Below are positions 42,934-52,504 of a stretch of 64,000 nucleotides of DNA, one piece after another; position 1 is the stretch's first letter; every line of letters begins with the position of its first letter. The DNA comes from DASWNP01 sp036399175. GTDB lineage: Bacteria > Acidobacteriota > Blastocatellia > Pyrinomonadales > Pyrinomonadaceae. The translations under genes were made by a program, and so were the position numbers. Below the pieces are notes generated by a model, which was not told where the DNA came from, made no database searches, and was given only the letters and a program-made list of their open reading frames with translations. The stretch is from assembly GCA_036399175.1 (NCBI GenBank), contig DASWNP010000057.1, forward strand, positions 11,498-75,497. Direction: 5' to 3'.

Positions 42934-43398
42934 GTGCCTAAATCCATGCCTCTCCACCCAGCCACCAAACTCGAACCTATAAATATTCCATCCTGTTTCT
43001 CAGGTGAGAGTGAAGAAGATGTGCGCCTTCAGGTGCGTTGGCTACAGGAGGAGTTCGGCCTGACCGACGGCTTCTTCGCAAATCTGCTCGCCGTCGATGA
43101 GAGAACCTTCTTCGAGTGGAAGTCGGGCGACAGGCGGCTCTTCAAGCATCGGCTGGACAATATCGGCGAGTTGCGCATCACCGTCATGCACATCTTATCT
43201 TCTCTGGATTTTAATTTAGAGCTTGCTCATCAGGTCTTCGAGCAGGAAACCAGGAAGCATCCCGACCCGCTCTACTCGCCTTTCGTCCCGCCCTGGAACG
43301 GCACGTCTATGAAAGCTTACTTGGAAGCCAACGGCAGAGACGGCGTCACAAACATGAACCGGTGGTGGCAGCATCTGAGATTTGGTAATTCATTTTAA
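42934..43398 (+). CDS. Xre/MbcA/ParS-like antitoxin
   Basis: 154 residues from GTG 42934, which has AAGGAG upstream; an ATG at 42946 is too far from it. Residues about 28-62 form a helix-turn-helix (FGLTDGFFANLLAVDERTFF, EWKSGD). The following helices resemble the toxin-binding region of RES-partner antitoxins, though the canonical DUF2384 C-terminus is not obvious. It precedes the RES toxin by 21 bases. Expected role: binds and blocks the toxin and represses the operon. Confidence 0.72.
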   Translation: MPKSMPLHPATKLEPINIPSCFSGESEEDVRLQVRWLQEEFGLTDGFFANLLAVDERTFFEWKSGDRRLFKHRLDNIGELRITVMHILSSLDFNLELAHQVFEQETRKHPDPLYSPFVPPWNGTSMKAYLEANGRDGVTNMNRWWQHLRFGNSF

Positions 43399-43419
43399 TG
43401 AACATGGTGAAGACCGAAA

Positions 43420-44154
43420 ATGTCCGGCAGTCTTGGCCTCTCCACAACTGTTTTGCCGACTCAGCCTTACTTCCGCATCACCTCTCCCTCGCCTACCTAC
43501 TACACCGGCAATCCTGCTGACTACCCGAACATCGTCAACGGCAAGGGTGCATTCCGCAGCTTAATCGGAGGCAGATACAATTACCGCGCCACTACGACCG
43601 TCTACCTGACTGAAAACGTAGAGACCTGCTTCGCCGAGAAGATGTTCTATTTCCACCGCGAGACTCTGAGGAAACTAGACGCTCTACACATAACCGGCAG
43701 CTTAGTTCCACTCTTCACGCAGCGCTTTATCCTCTGGGAGATTTATTTCGCCAATGCTGTCGATGATGTATTCGACATGAACATCGCGGGCGCGGCCAGC
43801 TATTTCGGCATCTTCCCTTGCATGTCTCTCAATCCTTCGCAGGATTACGACCATTTGAGAGACAAGCGGGGCATCATAGAGGTATATGGTTATAAAGGTC
43901 TGAGAGTAGCATCGAGCCGCGCGGTGAACGGTGGGAATATGGTCGTCCTGTTTGAAGGGCAGAGCAGTAATGTCCGCGCCATCATGCCCTGCACCGTCGA
44001 GTTTCGCCTCGTCAACGACGCGGGCACTCCCTTCACCAATCATGCGCACGAGATTTTAGACTTCACATCGGGCGAAGTGAGAATCACGAGCGGATACGTT
44101 CCGCACGGCGCAGAGCCTTACCAGCAATGGACGAAAGTTAACTTCAATCACTAA
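43420..44154 (+). CDS. RES-domain toxin, probable NAD+-degrading enzyme
   Basis: 244 residues. The RES hallmarks are visible: the Arg in YFRITSP near residue 18, GGRYNYRATTTVYLTE near 50-65, the Glu in TCFAEKMFYFHRE near 75, and the Ser in VASSRAV near 168. RES toxins of RES-Xre modules degrade NAD+ and stop growth (established for MbcT-type proteins). It is longer than typical members, with a C-terminal beta extension. The Xre-like antitoxin gene lies directly upstream. The region appears slightly richer in AT than its surroundings, which would fit acquisition by transfer. Confidence 0.8.
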   Translation: MSGSLGLSTTVLPTQPYFRITSPSPTYYTGNPADYPNIVNGKGAFRSLIGGRYNYRATTTVYLTENVETCFAEKMFYFHRETLRKLDALHITGSLVPLFTQRFILWEIYFANAVDDVFDMNIAGAASYFGIFPCMSLNPSQDYDHLRDKRGIIEVYGYKGLRVASSRAVNGGNMVVLFEGQSSNVRAIMPCTVEFRLVNDAGTPFTNHAHEILDFTSGEVRITSGYVPHGAEPYQQWTKVNFNH

Positions 44155-44226
44155 GCTGACCGCCTTCGCGCCCCGCTCCTCCCAAGCCAAAAGAGAACGA
44201 CCTTCTTCCAATACTATCTGGAAGCT

Positions 44227-44251
44227 TCAGGCAGCAGCGCTCTCTGCCTGA
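44227..44251. terminator. Short hairpin between convergent toxin and NtrC-type genes
   Basis: TCAGGCAG (44227-44234) and CTGCCTGA (44244-44251) pair exactly around 9 bases. There is no T-run, so terminator function is uncertain. Confidence 0.35.
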
Positions 44252-44287
44252 GAGGAATATTCGGCCAGAGAGCACCTGAGAAGGGGC

Positions 44288-45700
<1,413 letters not shown>

Positions 45701-45757
45701 AAGAGAATGAACCTGAGGGGAAAAACAGTCTCGCAACCGGCCTTCGGCCGACGCCCT

Positions 45758-46894
45758 TCAACGAGCTTCGATTAAAGCATCTATCCGCCCGGCGAAATCT
45801 TTTATCACTTGATCGGCGGCGTGCTCGTTGAGATGATAGTCTTCGGGGCCGACCGCCCAGGGCTCGACCGTGATTGGAATAAGATGGAAATTAAAACCGT
45901 CGTTGATGTAGCTCACGTTCTCGTAGAACTGCCGCTCCGAGGCGACGTAATACTTTCCGTTGAGGAGATGCACTCCGTCGAACTTCCAGTCATCGTACGT
46001 CGGCGGAGGCAACATGGTGGCGAAGGCTGCGAATCTTCCGCCGTGCGACGCGGCGAGGCGGCTTATCTCCCCGACGAGCTTGCGCGTTAAATCCAGACCG
46101 TAGCGCGTTCTTTCGCTCCTCGGCGTGAGAAACATCGCGTAAGGAGTCTTTTCGTTCTCCAAATTACCATGACGCGCGTCTCTCACGTTGTCGTTCCATT
46201 GACGCTGCCAGTCGTCGAGCGCCTCGCCTTCGTAAGCCGTCAGAGGCTTGTAGGCCGGAGGATAGCGTTGTTCCCAATCCCTGTCTCTCGCCCAGGGGCG
46301 GCTTCTGCGAACGAGAAGCTGCAACTTGAAGCGCGGCGTCTCGCGGACGGGCTGACCAATCTCTTCGGTCGGGCCGCGAAGCTCTCCCTGCTCCAGCCAG
46401 AAGGTTGGCTTGGGGTCGCCGAAGGCCGACCAGCTCGACGGAAAGACGTTATCGTAGATGTCGTTGATGGGCGTCTCCCAGAGCACGACGAGGTCAGCGC
46501 TGAAGCGTCTGTAATACTCTCGCAGCGCGAGCAACTGCTGATCCTGGCCGTAGCCGCCCGCGCCGACCGTGAAGACTTTGACCGGCCTGCCGGAAGTCTC
46601 GGCGAGGTAGTGTTCGAGACGCCGCTCCGGCATCCAACCGTAGGCACAGGCCATTGCCTCCACCTGCGAATCGCCGACGAGCACGACGACGAAATCTCCT
46701 TCAGCATATTCTATCTTCTGCCCCCGGTAGCCGAGCTGATTCATCTCCGATTGCTTCGGCGCGCTCTTCCATCTCCAACCGCTAATGAAGGGCTTGGGCT
46801 GATCTATGATTCTCAGCGCAGCTTCCCCGATTAACAGTCCGATGAAGATGCTTGTCAAAACTAAAAGGAGTCGATAGAAGTTTCGGCGCGACAT
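45758..46894 (-). CDS. Membrane-anchored SGNH/GDSL hydrolase-like protein
   Basis: 378 residues from ATG 46894. An N-terminal membrane anchor (YRLLLVLTSIFIGLLIGEAAL) puts the rest outside the cytoplasm. VVLVGDSQVEA is the block I Ser loop (GDSQ). VGAGGYGQDQQ supplies the Gly block, and EDYHLNEHAADQV near the end gives the Asp-His pair. Such proteins O-acetylate or deacetylate cell-surface polymers. It sits between the histidine kinase and its probable response regulator in one transcript, implying a link between the signal system and envelope modification. Confidence 0.72.
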   Translation of the reverse strand: MSRRNFYRLLLVLTSIFIGLLIGEAALRIIDQPKPFISGWRWKSAPKQSEMNQLGYRGQKIEYAEGDFVVVLVGDSQVEAMACAYGWMPERRLEHYLAETSGRPVKVFTVGAGGYGQDQQLLALREYYRRFSADLVVLWETPINDIYDNVFPSSWSAFGDPKPTFWLEQGELRGPTEEIGQPVRETPRFKLQLLVRRSRPWARDRDWEQRYPPAYKPLTAYEGEALDDWQRQWNDNVRDARHGNLENEKTPYAMFLTPRSERTRYGLDLTRKLVGEISRLAASHGGRFAAFATMLPPPTYDDWKFDGVHLLNGKYYVASERQFYENVSYINDGFNFHLIPITVEPWAVGPEDYHLNEHAADQVIKDFAGRIDALIEAR

Positions 46895-46912
46895 CGTCAA
46901 GGGTTCGGGCGT

Positions 46913-48703
46913 CTACTGCTTTTCCGGCGTGCGGCGCGGAAGCCAGAGGCGGAAGCGACTGCCGGCGTCGGGCTTGGATTCGACGCCGAGCGCGCCGCCG
47001 ATGGCTTCGGCGAGATTGTTCGAGATGGCGAGGCCGAGCCCTGAGCCTTTGCCCGCTTCCTTCGTGGTGAAGAAGGGATCGAAGATGCGCGCGAGGGTTT
47101 CGGGCGGGATGCCGGGGCCCCGGTCTGCGACTTCCAGAGCGATGCGCTCGCCGTGCAGCACGGTTGAGACGGTAATCTCGTCTCCGGCGGAAGAAGCGTC
47201 GAGGGCGTTGTTCAGGAAATTGTCGAGAATCTGCCTGACCATCGCTTCGTCTGTGGCGACCGTGTCTATCTGCGCGTCGAGCTTGAGAGCGAACGTAACA
47301 TCGCGCTCGCGCCCGCGCGGCTCGAAGGCTTTGACCGTGCGCTCGACGAGCGTGTTGATGTCCGAAGCTTCGCGCCGGGCGCGCCTCTGTCTTGAGAGGT
47401 CGAGCAGCCCGCGCGTGATTGACTTGCAGCGTAGAGCCTGACGGACAATCTCTTCGAGATAAAAGCTCCAGTTACGTTCTTCCGCGACGGAGGCGACTTC
47501 GGGGACGGAACGGATGCTTCTGAGCGTCGCTTCGGCGCAGGTGGTGATGGCGGCCAGGGGGTTGTTGATTTCGTGCGCCACTCCGGCGGCAATCTGCCCA
47601 ACCGTCGCCAGACGGCGCGAGCGCGCGAGCTGTTCCTGTATCTCCGAAAGCTCCGTGATGTCGCTCCAGGTGATGACGCTCCAAGAAGTCTCGGAGTCCG
47701 GAGTCTGGAGTCTGGAGTCTGGAGTCTCGGAGTTGATTGCTGAGTGTTGTGAAGTCGAATCTGAAGCTGCGGCGTCTGTGTCCGAAGGCTTCTGACTCCA
47801 GACTCCGGACTCCGAGACTCCGGACTTTAAGCTCGTGAGCGGGGCGACGGCGACGAGGTAGCGCCTGCCGTCTTCGGCCTGAAGCTCGAAGGAGGTGGCC
47901 GCGCCCGTCTCCTGTTTCATGTGATAGGCGGCGGCGCGCTCGCCGAAGAGGCGCGCGAAGGCTTCGGCGCACGAGACGCCGATGGCTTCCGACGGGCGCT
48001 CGAAGCCCATCATCTCGGCGGCCTCGCGGTTGCAGCGCGCAATCAACATCCGTTCGTCGTGAACGATGATGCCGTCGGGAATGGCGTCGAAGGTCTGCTC
48101 CCAGAGCTTCTTTCCCGTGCTGACTACTTCGAGCAGGCGCGCGTTGTCTAAGGCGAGCGCGGCCATCTCGGCGAGGTTTTCGAGCAGTTGTTTCTCGTCG
48201 GCGGTGAAGCGATGAGGCGTGCGATAGCCGACGACGAGCACGCCCAGGACTTCGCCGCGCGCCGACAGAGGAACGAGCGCTAAGTCGCGCACGCCCTCGG
48301 CGCTGTGCAAAGGAAATTCGCTCACGGGCAGCTCGCCCGCCACCGATTTGACTTCGATTATCTTCGTCTCTTCGACCAGAAAAGCGGCGCGCTCGGCGAA
48401 CTCGCCCTGCAAAGGAGTGACGACCTCGCGCTCGTCCAGGTTGTCGGGCGTCGTCTGAAATCCGCTCGTCGCTTTCCAGGTGATGATTTTGTCTGCGAGA
48501 GAAAAGCTTGCGACGCTGGCCGTGTCGGCGCGCATGATGCGGCGCACCATATCGACCACCGTGCGCAAAGTCGCCGCGCTCTCGCTACGCTGCGACGAGG
48601 CGCGCTCGGCCGTCTCCGCCTCATAGATCGACGCGTTGCGCTCGACGCCCTGCCTCTTGCGCGTCTCGGCAGTCTCCTTCGTGTCTCTCGATGGCTCTGT
48701 CAT
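46913..48703 (-). CDS. GAF-PAS sensor histidine kinase with an in-frame repeat insertion
   Basis: 596 residues from ATG 48703; the frame is open to 48934. It has a coiled start, a GAF domain at about 35-195 (VRDLALVPLSARGEVLGVLV), and a PAS domain from about 205. The PAS is interrupted at about 290-340 by low-complexity residues (KSGVSESGVW; TPDSRLQTPDSET) encoded by a heptameric hairpin, after which its last strand resumes (WSVITWSDITEL). The kinase core follows: H-box VAHEINNPLAAI near 377, N-box DNFLNNALDAS, DRGPGIPPE and GSGLGLAIS. There is no membrane helix, so it is cytoplasmic. Its likely partner is the NtrC-type regulator two genes downstream. Confidence 0.9.
   Translation of the reverse strand: MTEPSRDTKETAETRKRQGVERNASIYEAETAERASSQRSESAATLRTVVDMVRRIMRADTASVASFSLADKIITWKATSGFQTTPDNLDEREVVTPLQGEFAERAAFLVEETKIIEVKSVAGELPVSEFPLHSAEGVRDLALVPLSARGEVLGVLVVGYRTPHRFTADEKQLLENLAEMAALALDNARLLEVVSTGKKLWEQTFDAIPDGIIVHDERMLIARCNREAAEMMGFERPSEAIGVSCAEAFARLFGERAAAYHMKQETGAATSFELQAEDGRRYLVAVAPLTSLKSGVSESGVWSQKPSDTDAAASDSTSQHSAINSETPDSRLQTPDSETSWSVITWSDITELSEIQEQLARSRRLATVGQIAAGVAHEINNPLAAITTCAEATLRSIRSVPEVASVAEERNWSFYLEEIVRQALRCKSITRGLLDLSRQRRARREASDINTLVERTVKAFEPRGRERDVTFALKLDAQIDTVATDEAMVRQILDNFLNNALDASSAGDEITVSTVLHGERIALEVADRGPGIPPETLARIFDPFFTTKEAGKGSGLGLAISNNLAEAIGGALGVESKPDAGSRFRLWLPRRTPEKQ
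47684..47832. repeat. Heptameric-repeat hairpin, AGTCTGG family, inside a coding sequence
   Basis: Arm 47684-47738 (GAGTCCG and several GAGTCTG heptamers) and arm 47785-47832 (CTGACTC, CAGACTC, CGGACTC units) are complementary. They are the same family as the hairpins at 17168 and 28849 but lie within the histidine kinase gene. The insertion keeps the frame and adds about 50 residues in a loop near the end of the PAS domain. Confidence 0.9.
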
Positions 48704-48961
48704 CCGGTTTATTGTCGCACGAACTTGTTCGGAATAGTTGACGAGCGCGAAGCTTTCTCTCGGCACATCTTCTACGCGCAGACGCACGCGGCGGTCAAGG
48801 ACAAAAACGCTCTTCGGGCGAGCCGTGCGTGCGCGCGGCGGCTGCGGGTGAGTTTCGCATCGTGATGGAAAAAGTGCGTGCGACGCGATAGTCTCGCAAC
48901 CGGCGCGGCGCGGGCTCTGAAAATTTCGACACACTCTTGTCTAAATATAAACTGTAGAGTG

Positions 48962-49426
48962 ATGATTATGACATTCAATAAAGAGAGTATCATCAGGGCG
49001 CGGCCTGAGCGCGTCTTCGCGTTTCACGAGCTGCCCGACGCGCTCAATCGGCTGACTCCGAGCTGGGAGCCTTCGCGCATCGTCGAAAGGGCTTCGAGTC
49101 TTCGGGTCGGCGGAAGAGCCATTGTCGAGACGCGCATCCTCGGCGTCTTTCCCGTGCGCTTCGTGGCCGAGCATACAGCTTACGACCCGCCGCGCATGTT
49201 CGAGGACGTGCAGGTCAGAGGGCCTTTCCGGCGCTGGCGTCACAGGCACATCGTCGAGCCGCACCCGGAAGGAGCGGTTTTGCGCGACGAGATTGAGTAC
49301 GAGCCGCCGCTCGGATTTTTGGGCAGATGGGCGGCGCGATTTTTAGTTGTGCCCCGACTCAGGCAGCTATTCGAGCACCGGCACGAGGTCACGCGACGCT
49401 GGTGCGAGAGCGTGGCACAGGATTAG
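48962..49426 (+). CDS. SRPBCC-superfamily protein
   Basis: 154 residues from ATG 48962 (ATG 48968 is also possible). The START/Bet v 1-like pattern is seen: MTFNKESIIRARPERVFAFH opening strand and helix, LGVFPVRFVAEHTAYDPPRM in the middle, DEIEYEPPLGFLGRWAARFL at the end. Family members bind hydrophobic ligands or act as cyclases. It heads a short plus-strand group with two small membrane protein genes. It is divergent from the histidine kinase. Confidence 0.75.
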   Translation: MIMTFNKESIIRARPERVFAFHELPDALNRLTPSWEPSRIVERASSLRVGGRAIVETRILGVFPVRFVAEHTAYDPPRMFEDVQVRGPFRRWRHRHIVEPHPEGAVLRDEIEYEPPLGFLGRWAARFLVVPRLRQLFEHRHEVTRRWCESVAQD

Positions 49427-49443
49427 CAGGACACATCTGAGTT

Positions 49444-49596
49444 ATGAATCAGACGACTCAAAAGAAGACAGGAGGGCGCACGGCTGGTCTGCTTATCACC
49501 GGGGCGTCGCTTGCGCTGCTCTTCGGAGTAGCTTTTCTTAAAGGGCGCGTCAGAGATAAAAAAAAGGACACCAACAAGCACCAAAGGGAGGATTAA
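49444..49596 (+). CDS. Small single-pass membrane protein, 50 residues
   Basis: ATG 49444 opens a 50-residue frame just 17 bases after the SRPBCC gene. A basic N-terminus (NQTTQKKTGGR) precedes one hydrophobic helix (TAGLLITGASLALLFGVAFL) and a very basic, hydrophilic tail (KGRVRDKKKDTNKHQRED). The next gene begins 4 bases after its stop, with that gene's AGGGAGG ribosome site inside this ORF's last codons, which argues for real translation of both. No family recognised. Confidence 0.55.
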   Translation: MNQTTQKKTGGRTAGLLITGASLALLFGVAFLKGRVRDKKKDTNKHQRED

Positions 49597-49600
49597 GTTA

Positions 49601-49912
49601 ATGTCACAAACAGCCACAGCGGCGACGCAGACCGTGAAGAACGCCGCCAACGCCATCAATGCGGCCGACCCGACAGCGATGGGCGCACAGCGCGACGCGG
49701 CGGAATCATTGCTTCGCACTATCGACGCCTCGACCAAAGGCGCGACCGGCATCAGCCTGTTCCATATTCTAACGCTCGGCTCAATCGGAGCCTCGCTCGC
49801 TCTTTTCTTCAGCGGCAACAAGCAGGCGGGAATCTTCGTCGGCCTCTGGCCGCCCACGTTCCAGGCGCTCAAGGCCGTCGCCGATACGAACAAGGACAAA
49901 GACCGAGCCTAA
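49601..49912 (+). CDS. Small membrane protein of unknown function
   Basis: 103 residues. A helical, Ala-rich N-terminal 45 residues are followed by two hydrophobic segments (ISLFHILTLGSIGASLALFF; AGIFVGLWPPTFQAL). The GLWPPTFQALK end looks conserved, as I recall similar hypothetical proteins, but no function is known. The ribosome site AGGGAGG is 10 bases upstream. It is the last gene before a terminator, probably co-transcribed with the 50-residue membrane protein and the SRPBCC gene. Confidence 0.7.
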   Translation: MSQTATAATQTVKNAANAINAADPTAMGAQRDAAESLLRTIDASTKGATGISLFHILTLGSIGASLALFFSGNKQAGIFVGLWPPTFQALKAVADTNKDKDRA

Positions 49913-49950
49913 CTCGAACGAGAGTCGGCCTCGACTCGTACAACTAACGT

Positions 49951-49990
49951 GAAAGAGCCGCGCCTTCATTGATGGAAGCGCGGCTCTTTC
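49951..49990. terminator. Hairpin terminator after the small membrane protein genes
   Basis: Arm 49951-49967 pairs with 49975-49990 with one bulged base. The GAAAGAG/CTCTTTC ends make it usable in both directions, between this unit and the convergent 50045 gene. Confidence 0.75.
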
Positions 49991-50044
49991 GTCGTTCGAG
50001 ATAATTTTGACTTCAAGGGAGATTCTGCGGCGCGAAGAGAGATT

Positions 50045-51151
50045 TTATGAGGCGGGCGCGTCGTCCATCCTGAGCGCCCGACCGACGGAAGGGTCGCGGC
50101 GCACGCGCCAGATTTTCGAGTCGAGATAGTAATGCAGCAGGGCGTAGCCCCAGAAGAAGGCCGAGGCCATCTGCGCCCAGAACGTGCTGTGTCCGGCGAC
50201 GTGGCCGACGTATTGGCGAGGCACCTGATACCAGATGCCGAAGAGCACGCCGAAGGCGACGTAGTTCAGGAGCCGTCGGCTGATAAGCTCCGCCGCGCCG
50301 TAGCGCTCGCGCCCGTCGGCGCACGCCTTGTACTTCTGATTGTGAAACCAGATGAGGCGATGGTATTGAAAGTTGTGATAGATGGTCAGGATGGCGACGA
50401 TGGCGATGGTCTTGTGCGGCATCGGCGTCAGCAGCACGACCCAGTGCATCGGAATCGCCGCCGCCATCAGCAGATACTTCGGAGCGTTCAAACTCTCGCC
50501 GCGCCACGCCCGCCCTATCTGCCTGCCCACCCAAAGCAGGGCTGAAACAATCGTCGCCGCCAGCAGAATCTTCTCAAGATAACCGGCTAAGCCTTCGAGC
50601 ACCGGCGGCACGCGCGCCAACGCTTCCGGGTCGCGCGCGATGAAGGCGACGAACGGATAGGTGAAGGCGAGGAGCAGGAAGGCGCGGTCGAGCGCGTTAT
50701 CTACGGGGGCGAGGTCTCGGTTCTTCTTCTTGTAGAGCACCATGAAGCCGTAGTGCTGCTTGACGAGATGATAGTAAGCCCAGAGCGCCGCGACGAAGAA
50801 GAACAGAAAGCCCGCGCCCGCCATCACCATCAGGGGGCCGACGAGAAAAAAGAGGAGCGAGGCCAGCAGCAGACGCTTGCGAGAGCTTCGCTCTTCGCGG
50901 TCGAAGTAGGTGCGCGAGAACGTGCCGAAGACGTGCGGCGCATCGACCAGAATCGCCCACGCCGCCACCATCGGCACGAGCGGCACGATGCCGCCCACGT
51001 AGAGCGCGAGCAGCGCGTAGCTCGTCACGACAGAGCCGACGAACCAGACGAGGTCGTCTCGCGCGCTGATAATCCAGCGCCACGAGAGCGCGCCCTCGTG
51101 CGCGACGCTTCTTTCGTTCGAGACGTTCTCCTGAGTAGTCGTGGCCGACAT
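50045..51151 (-). CDS. His-rich multi-pass membrane protein of unknown function
   Basis: 368 residues from ATG 51151 (a longer frame starts at 51202). About eight hydrophobic helices carry clustered histidines: DAPHVFGTFSRTYFDRE near 75-90, YYHLVKQHYGF near 130, YHNFQYHRLIWFHN near 265 and LLHYYLDSKIW near 340. The spacing recalls membrane di-iron enzymes or the Brp/Blh carotenoid-cleaving family, but no signature is decisive. Divergent from the pyrophosphatase gene. Confidence 0.65.
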   Translation of the reverse strand: MSATTTQENVSNERSVAHEGALSWRWIISARDDLVWFVGSVVTSYALLALYVGGIVPLVPMVAAWAILVDAPHVFGTFSRTYFDREERSSRKRLLLASLLFFLVGPLMVMAGAGFLFFFVAALWAYYHLVKQHYGFMVLYKKKNRDLAPVDNALDRAFLLLAFTYPFVAFIARDPEALARVPPVLEGLAGYLEKILLAATIVSALLWVGRQIGRAWRGESLNAPKYLLMAAAIPMHWVVLLTPMPHKTIAIVAILTIYHNFQYHRLIWFHNQKYKACADGRERYGAAELISRRLLNYVAFGVLFGIWYQVPRQYVGHVAGHSTFWAQMASAFFWGYALLHYYLDSKIWRVRRDPSVGRALRMDDAPAS

Positions 51152-51338
51152 AAAATCTTTCGGGAAGAGCTGCGGGCGCTCGTGCAAGAAGCGAGGCGGC
51201 AATTCTCTCTCGTCTTCTCGTTGGACAGGAGCGAAGCCCCGCCTTCATAATCTACGAACACGGGAACGGCGCGGCCAGCAAATTTTAGCACGAACCGGGC
51301 GACGCTCGCGGCTCGCCCTTCGGACGGAGGATGAACAG

Positions 51339-52046
51339 ATGCCTGCCGGCGACACCACGCTCAACGAGCTTCTCTCGATTCTCTTTCAGGCGCACCCTTG
51401 GCACGGCGTCGAGCCCGGCGCGGAAGCGCCCGGCGTCGTCAAGTCTTACGTCGAAATCGTCCCGACCGACACGGTCAAGTACGAGCTGGACAAACCCTCC
51501 GGCCACCTGCGTCTCGACCGCCCGCAGCGCTTCTCTTCGCTTCCGCCCACCCTCTACGGCTTCGTTCCGCAAACCTTCTGCGGCGACGAAGTCGGCGAGT
51601 TGTGCGAGCTGCGCACGGGCGCGACGAAAGGCACGATTCGCGGCGACGGAGACCCGCTCGACATCTGCATTCTCACCGAGAAGACTTTCACGCACGGCGA
51701 CTTCTTCGTCCGCGCACGTCCCGTCGGCGGGCTGCGCATGATTGACGGCAACGAGGCCGACGACAAAATCATCGCCGTCCTCGAATCCGACGTGGCCTTC
51801 GGCCACCTCCGAGAGATTAACGAAGTCCCGCAAGGCTTAATCGACCGCCTGCAACACTACTTTCTCACCTACAAGCAACTGCCCTCTGAAGCCCCTCGAC
51901 GCGTCGAGATAGCCGCCGTCTACGACCGCGCCGAAGCCCTCGAAGTCATCACGCGCTCGCTCCGCGACTACCGCGCCCGCTACGGCGCACCCGAAACGCG
52001 CGTCGCACAGCTTCGCCGCCTGCTCACCGAAGAGCCGGTCGGCTGA
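51339..52046 (+). CDS. ppa: Inorganic pyrophosphatase (family I)
   Basis: 235 residues from ATG 51339, with GGAGG 8 bases upstream; the longer frame from 51141 runs through the divergent promoter region. The signature GDGDPLDICIL near 100-110 supplies the metal-binding aspartates. KYELDKPSGHLRLDRPQRFS and KIIAVLESD are typical active-site strands. The enzyme hydrolyses pyrophosphate and so drives biosynthesis. The C-terminal helix extension is longer than in E. coli. Confidence 0.9.
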   Translation: MPAGDTTLNELLSILFQAHPWHGVEPGAEAPGVVKSYVEIVPTDTVKYELDKPSGHLRLDRPQRFSSLPPTLYGFVPQTFCGDEVGELCELRTGATKGTIRGDGDPLDICILTEKTFTHGDFFVRARPVGGLRMIDGNEADDKIIAVLESDVAFGHLREINEVPQGLIDRLQHYFLTYKQLPSEAPRRVEIAAVYDRAEALEVITRSLRDYRARYGAPETRVAQLRRLLTEEPVG

Positions 52047-52140
52047 ACGGATGCTCCGATAGCTTTTCTCTCAGCTTCTCTCTCAAGTGAGTGAGGTTCA
52101 GGATTCAACGCCGCAGGCCGTAGAGACATCGCAAAGGGTT

Positions 52141-52389
52141 TCATCCGCCTTCGATGTTCTCTTCGACAAGGCAGCGCGGGCAGACGAGCGTGCGGCGCGA
52201 GGCGTCGCGCCAGCGCGCGAGGGCTGGTGTTGAGAGCGACGCTTCCCCGCGCTCCTCGGCTTCGCCTTCGCTGAAGAAACGCCCGCGCCCGCGCCCGCCC
52301 TCGACGCCGCCACCGCGCGCCCCTTCCGCATCACAACGCCTGCACGTCCACCCGTACCCGGCGTTCACAAAATGTTCAAGCTCGACCAC
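52141..52389 (-). CDS. Small zinc-ribbon protein
   Basis: 82 residues from a GTG at 52389. CRRC near residue 17 and CPRC near 71 make one zinc ribbon split by a Gly/Arg/Glu-rich insert. There is no clear ribosome site, and an overlapping frame at 52098-52334 is open too, but only this one shows paired CxxC motifs. Its start lies at the left edge of a heptameric hairpin downstream of the HtrA gene. Confidence 0.5.
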   Translation of the reverse strand: MVELEHFVNAGYGWTCRRCDAEGARGGGVEGGRGRGRFFSEGEAEERGEASLSTPALARWRDASRRTLVCPRCLVEENIEGG

Positions 52390-52392
52390 TGG

Positions 52393-52504
52393 AAAGACAA
52401 AGAGGTCAGAGGTTAGAGGTCAGTAAAAACTAAAGCTTCAGACTAGGCTTCGCCGTGTCTTGCTTTTGTCTTTCACTGACCTCCGACCTGTGACCTCTGC
52501 TTTT
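52393..52504. repeat. Heptameric-repeat hairpin, AGAGGTC family
   Basis: The left arm 52393-52430 (AGAGGTC, AGAGGTT, AGAGGTC) pairs with 52459-52504 (CTGACCT, CCGACCT, GTGACCT). It directly abuts the stop codon of the HtrA gene (52503). Confidence 0.8.

Noticed and set aside
52098..52334. Alternative minus-strand frame overlapping the small zinc-ribbon gene
   Set aside because: Ala/Arg/Ser-rich without motifs; the overlapping frame has paired CxxC motifs.
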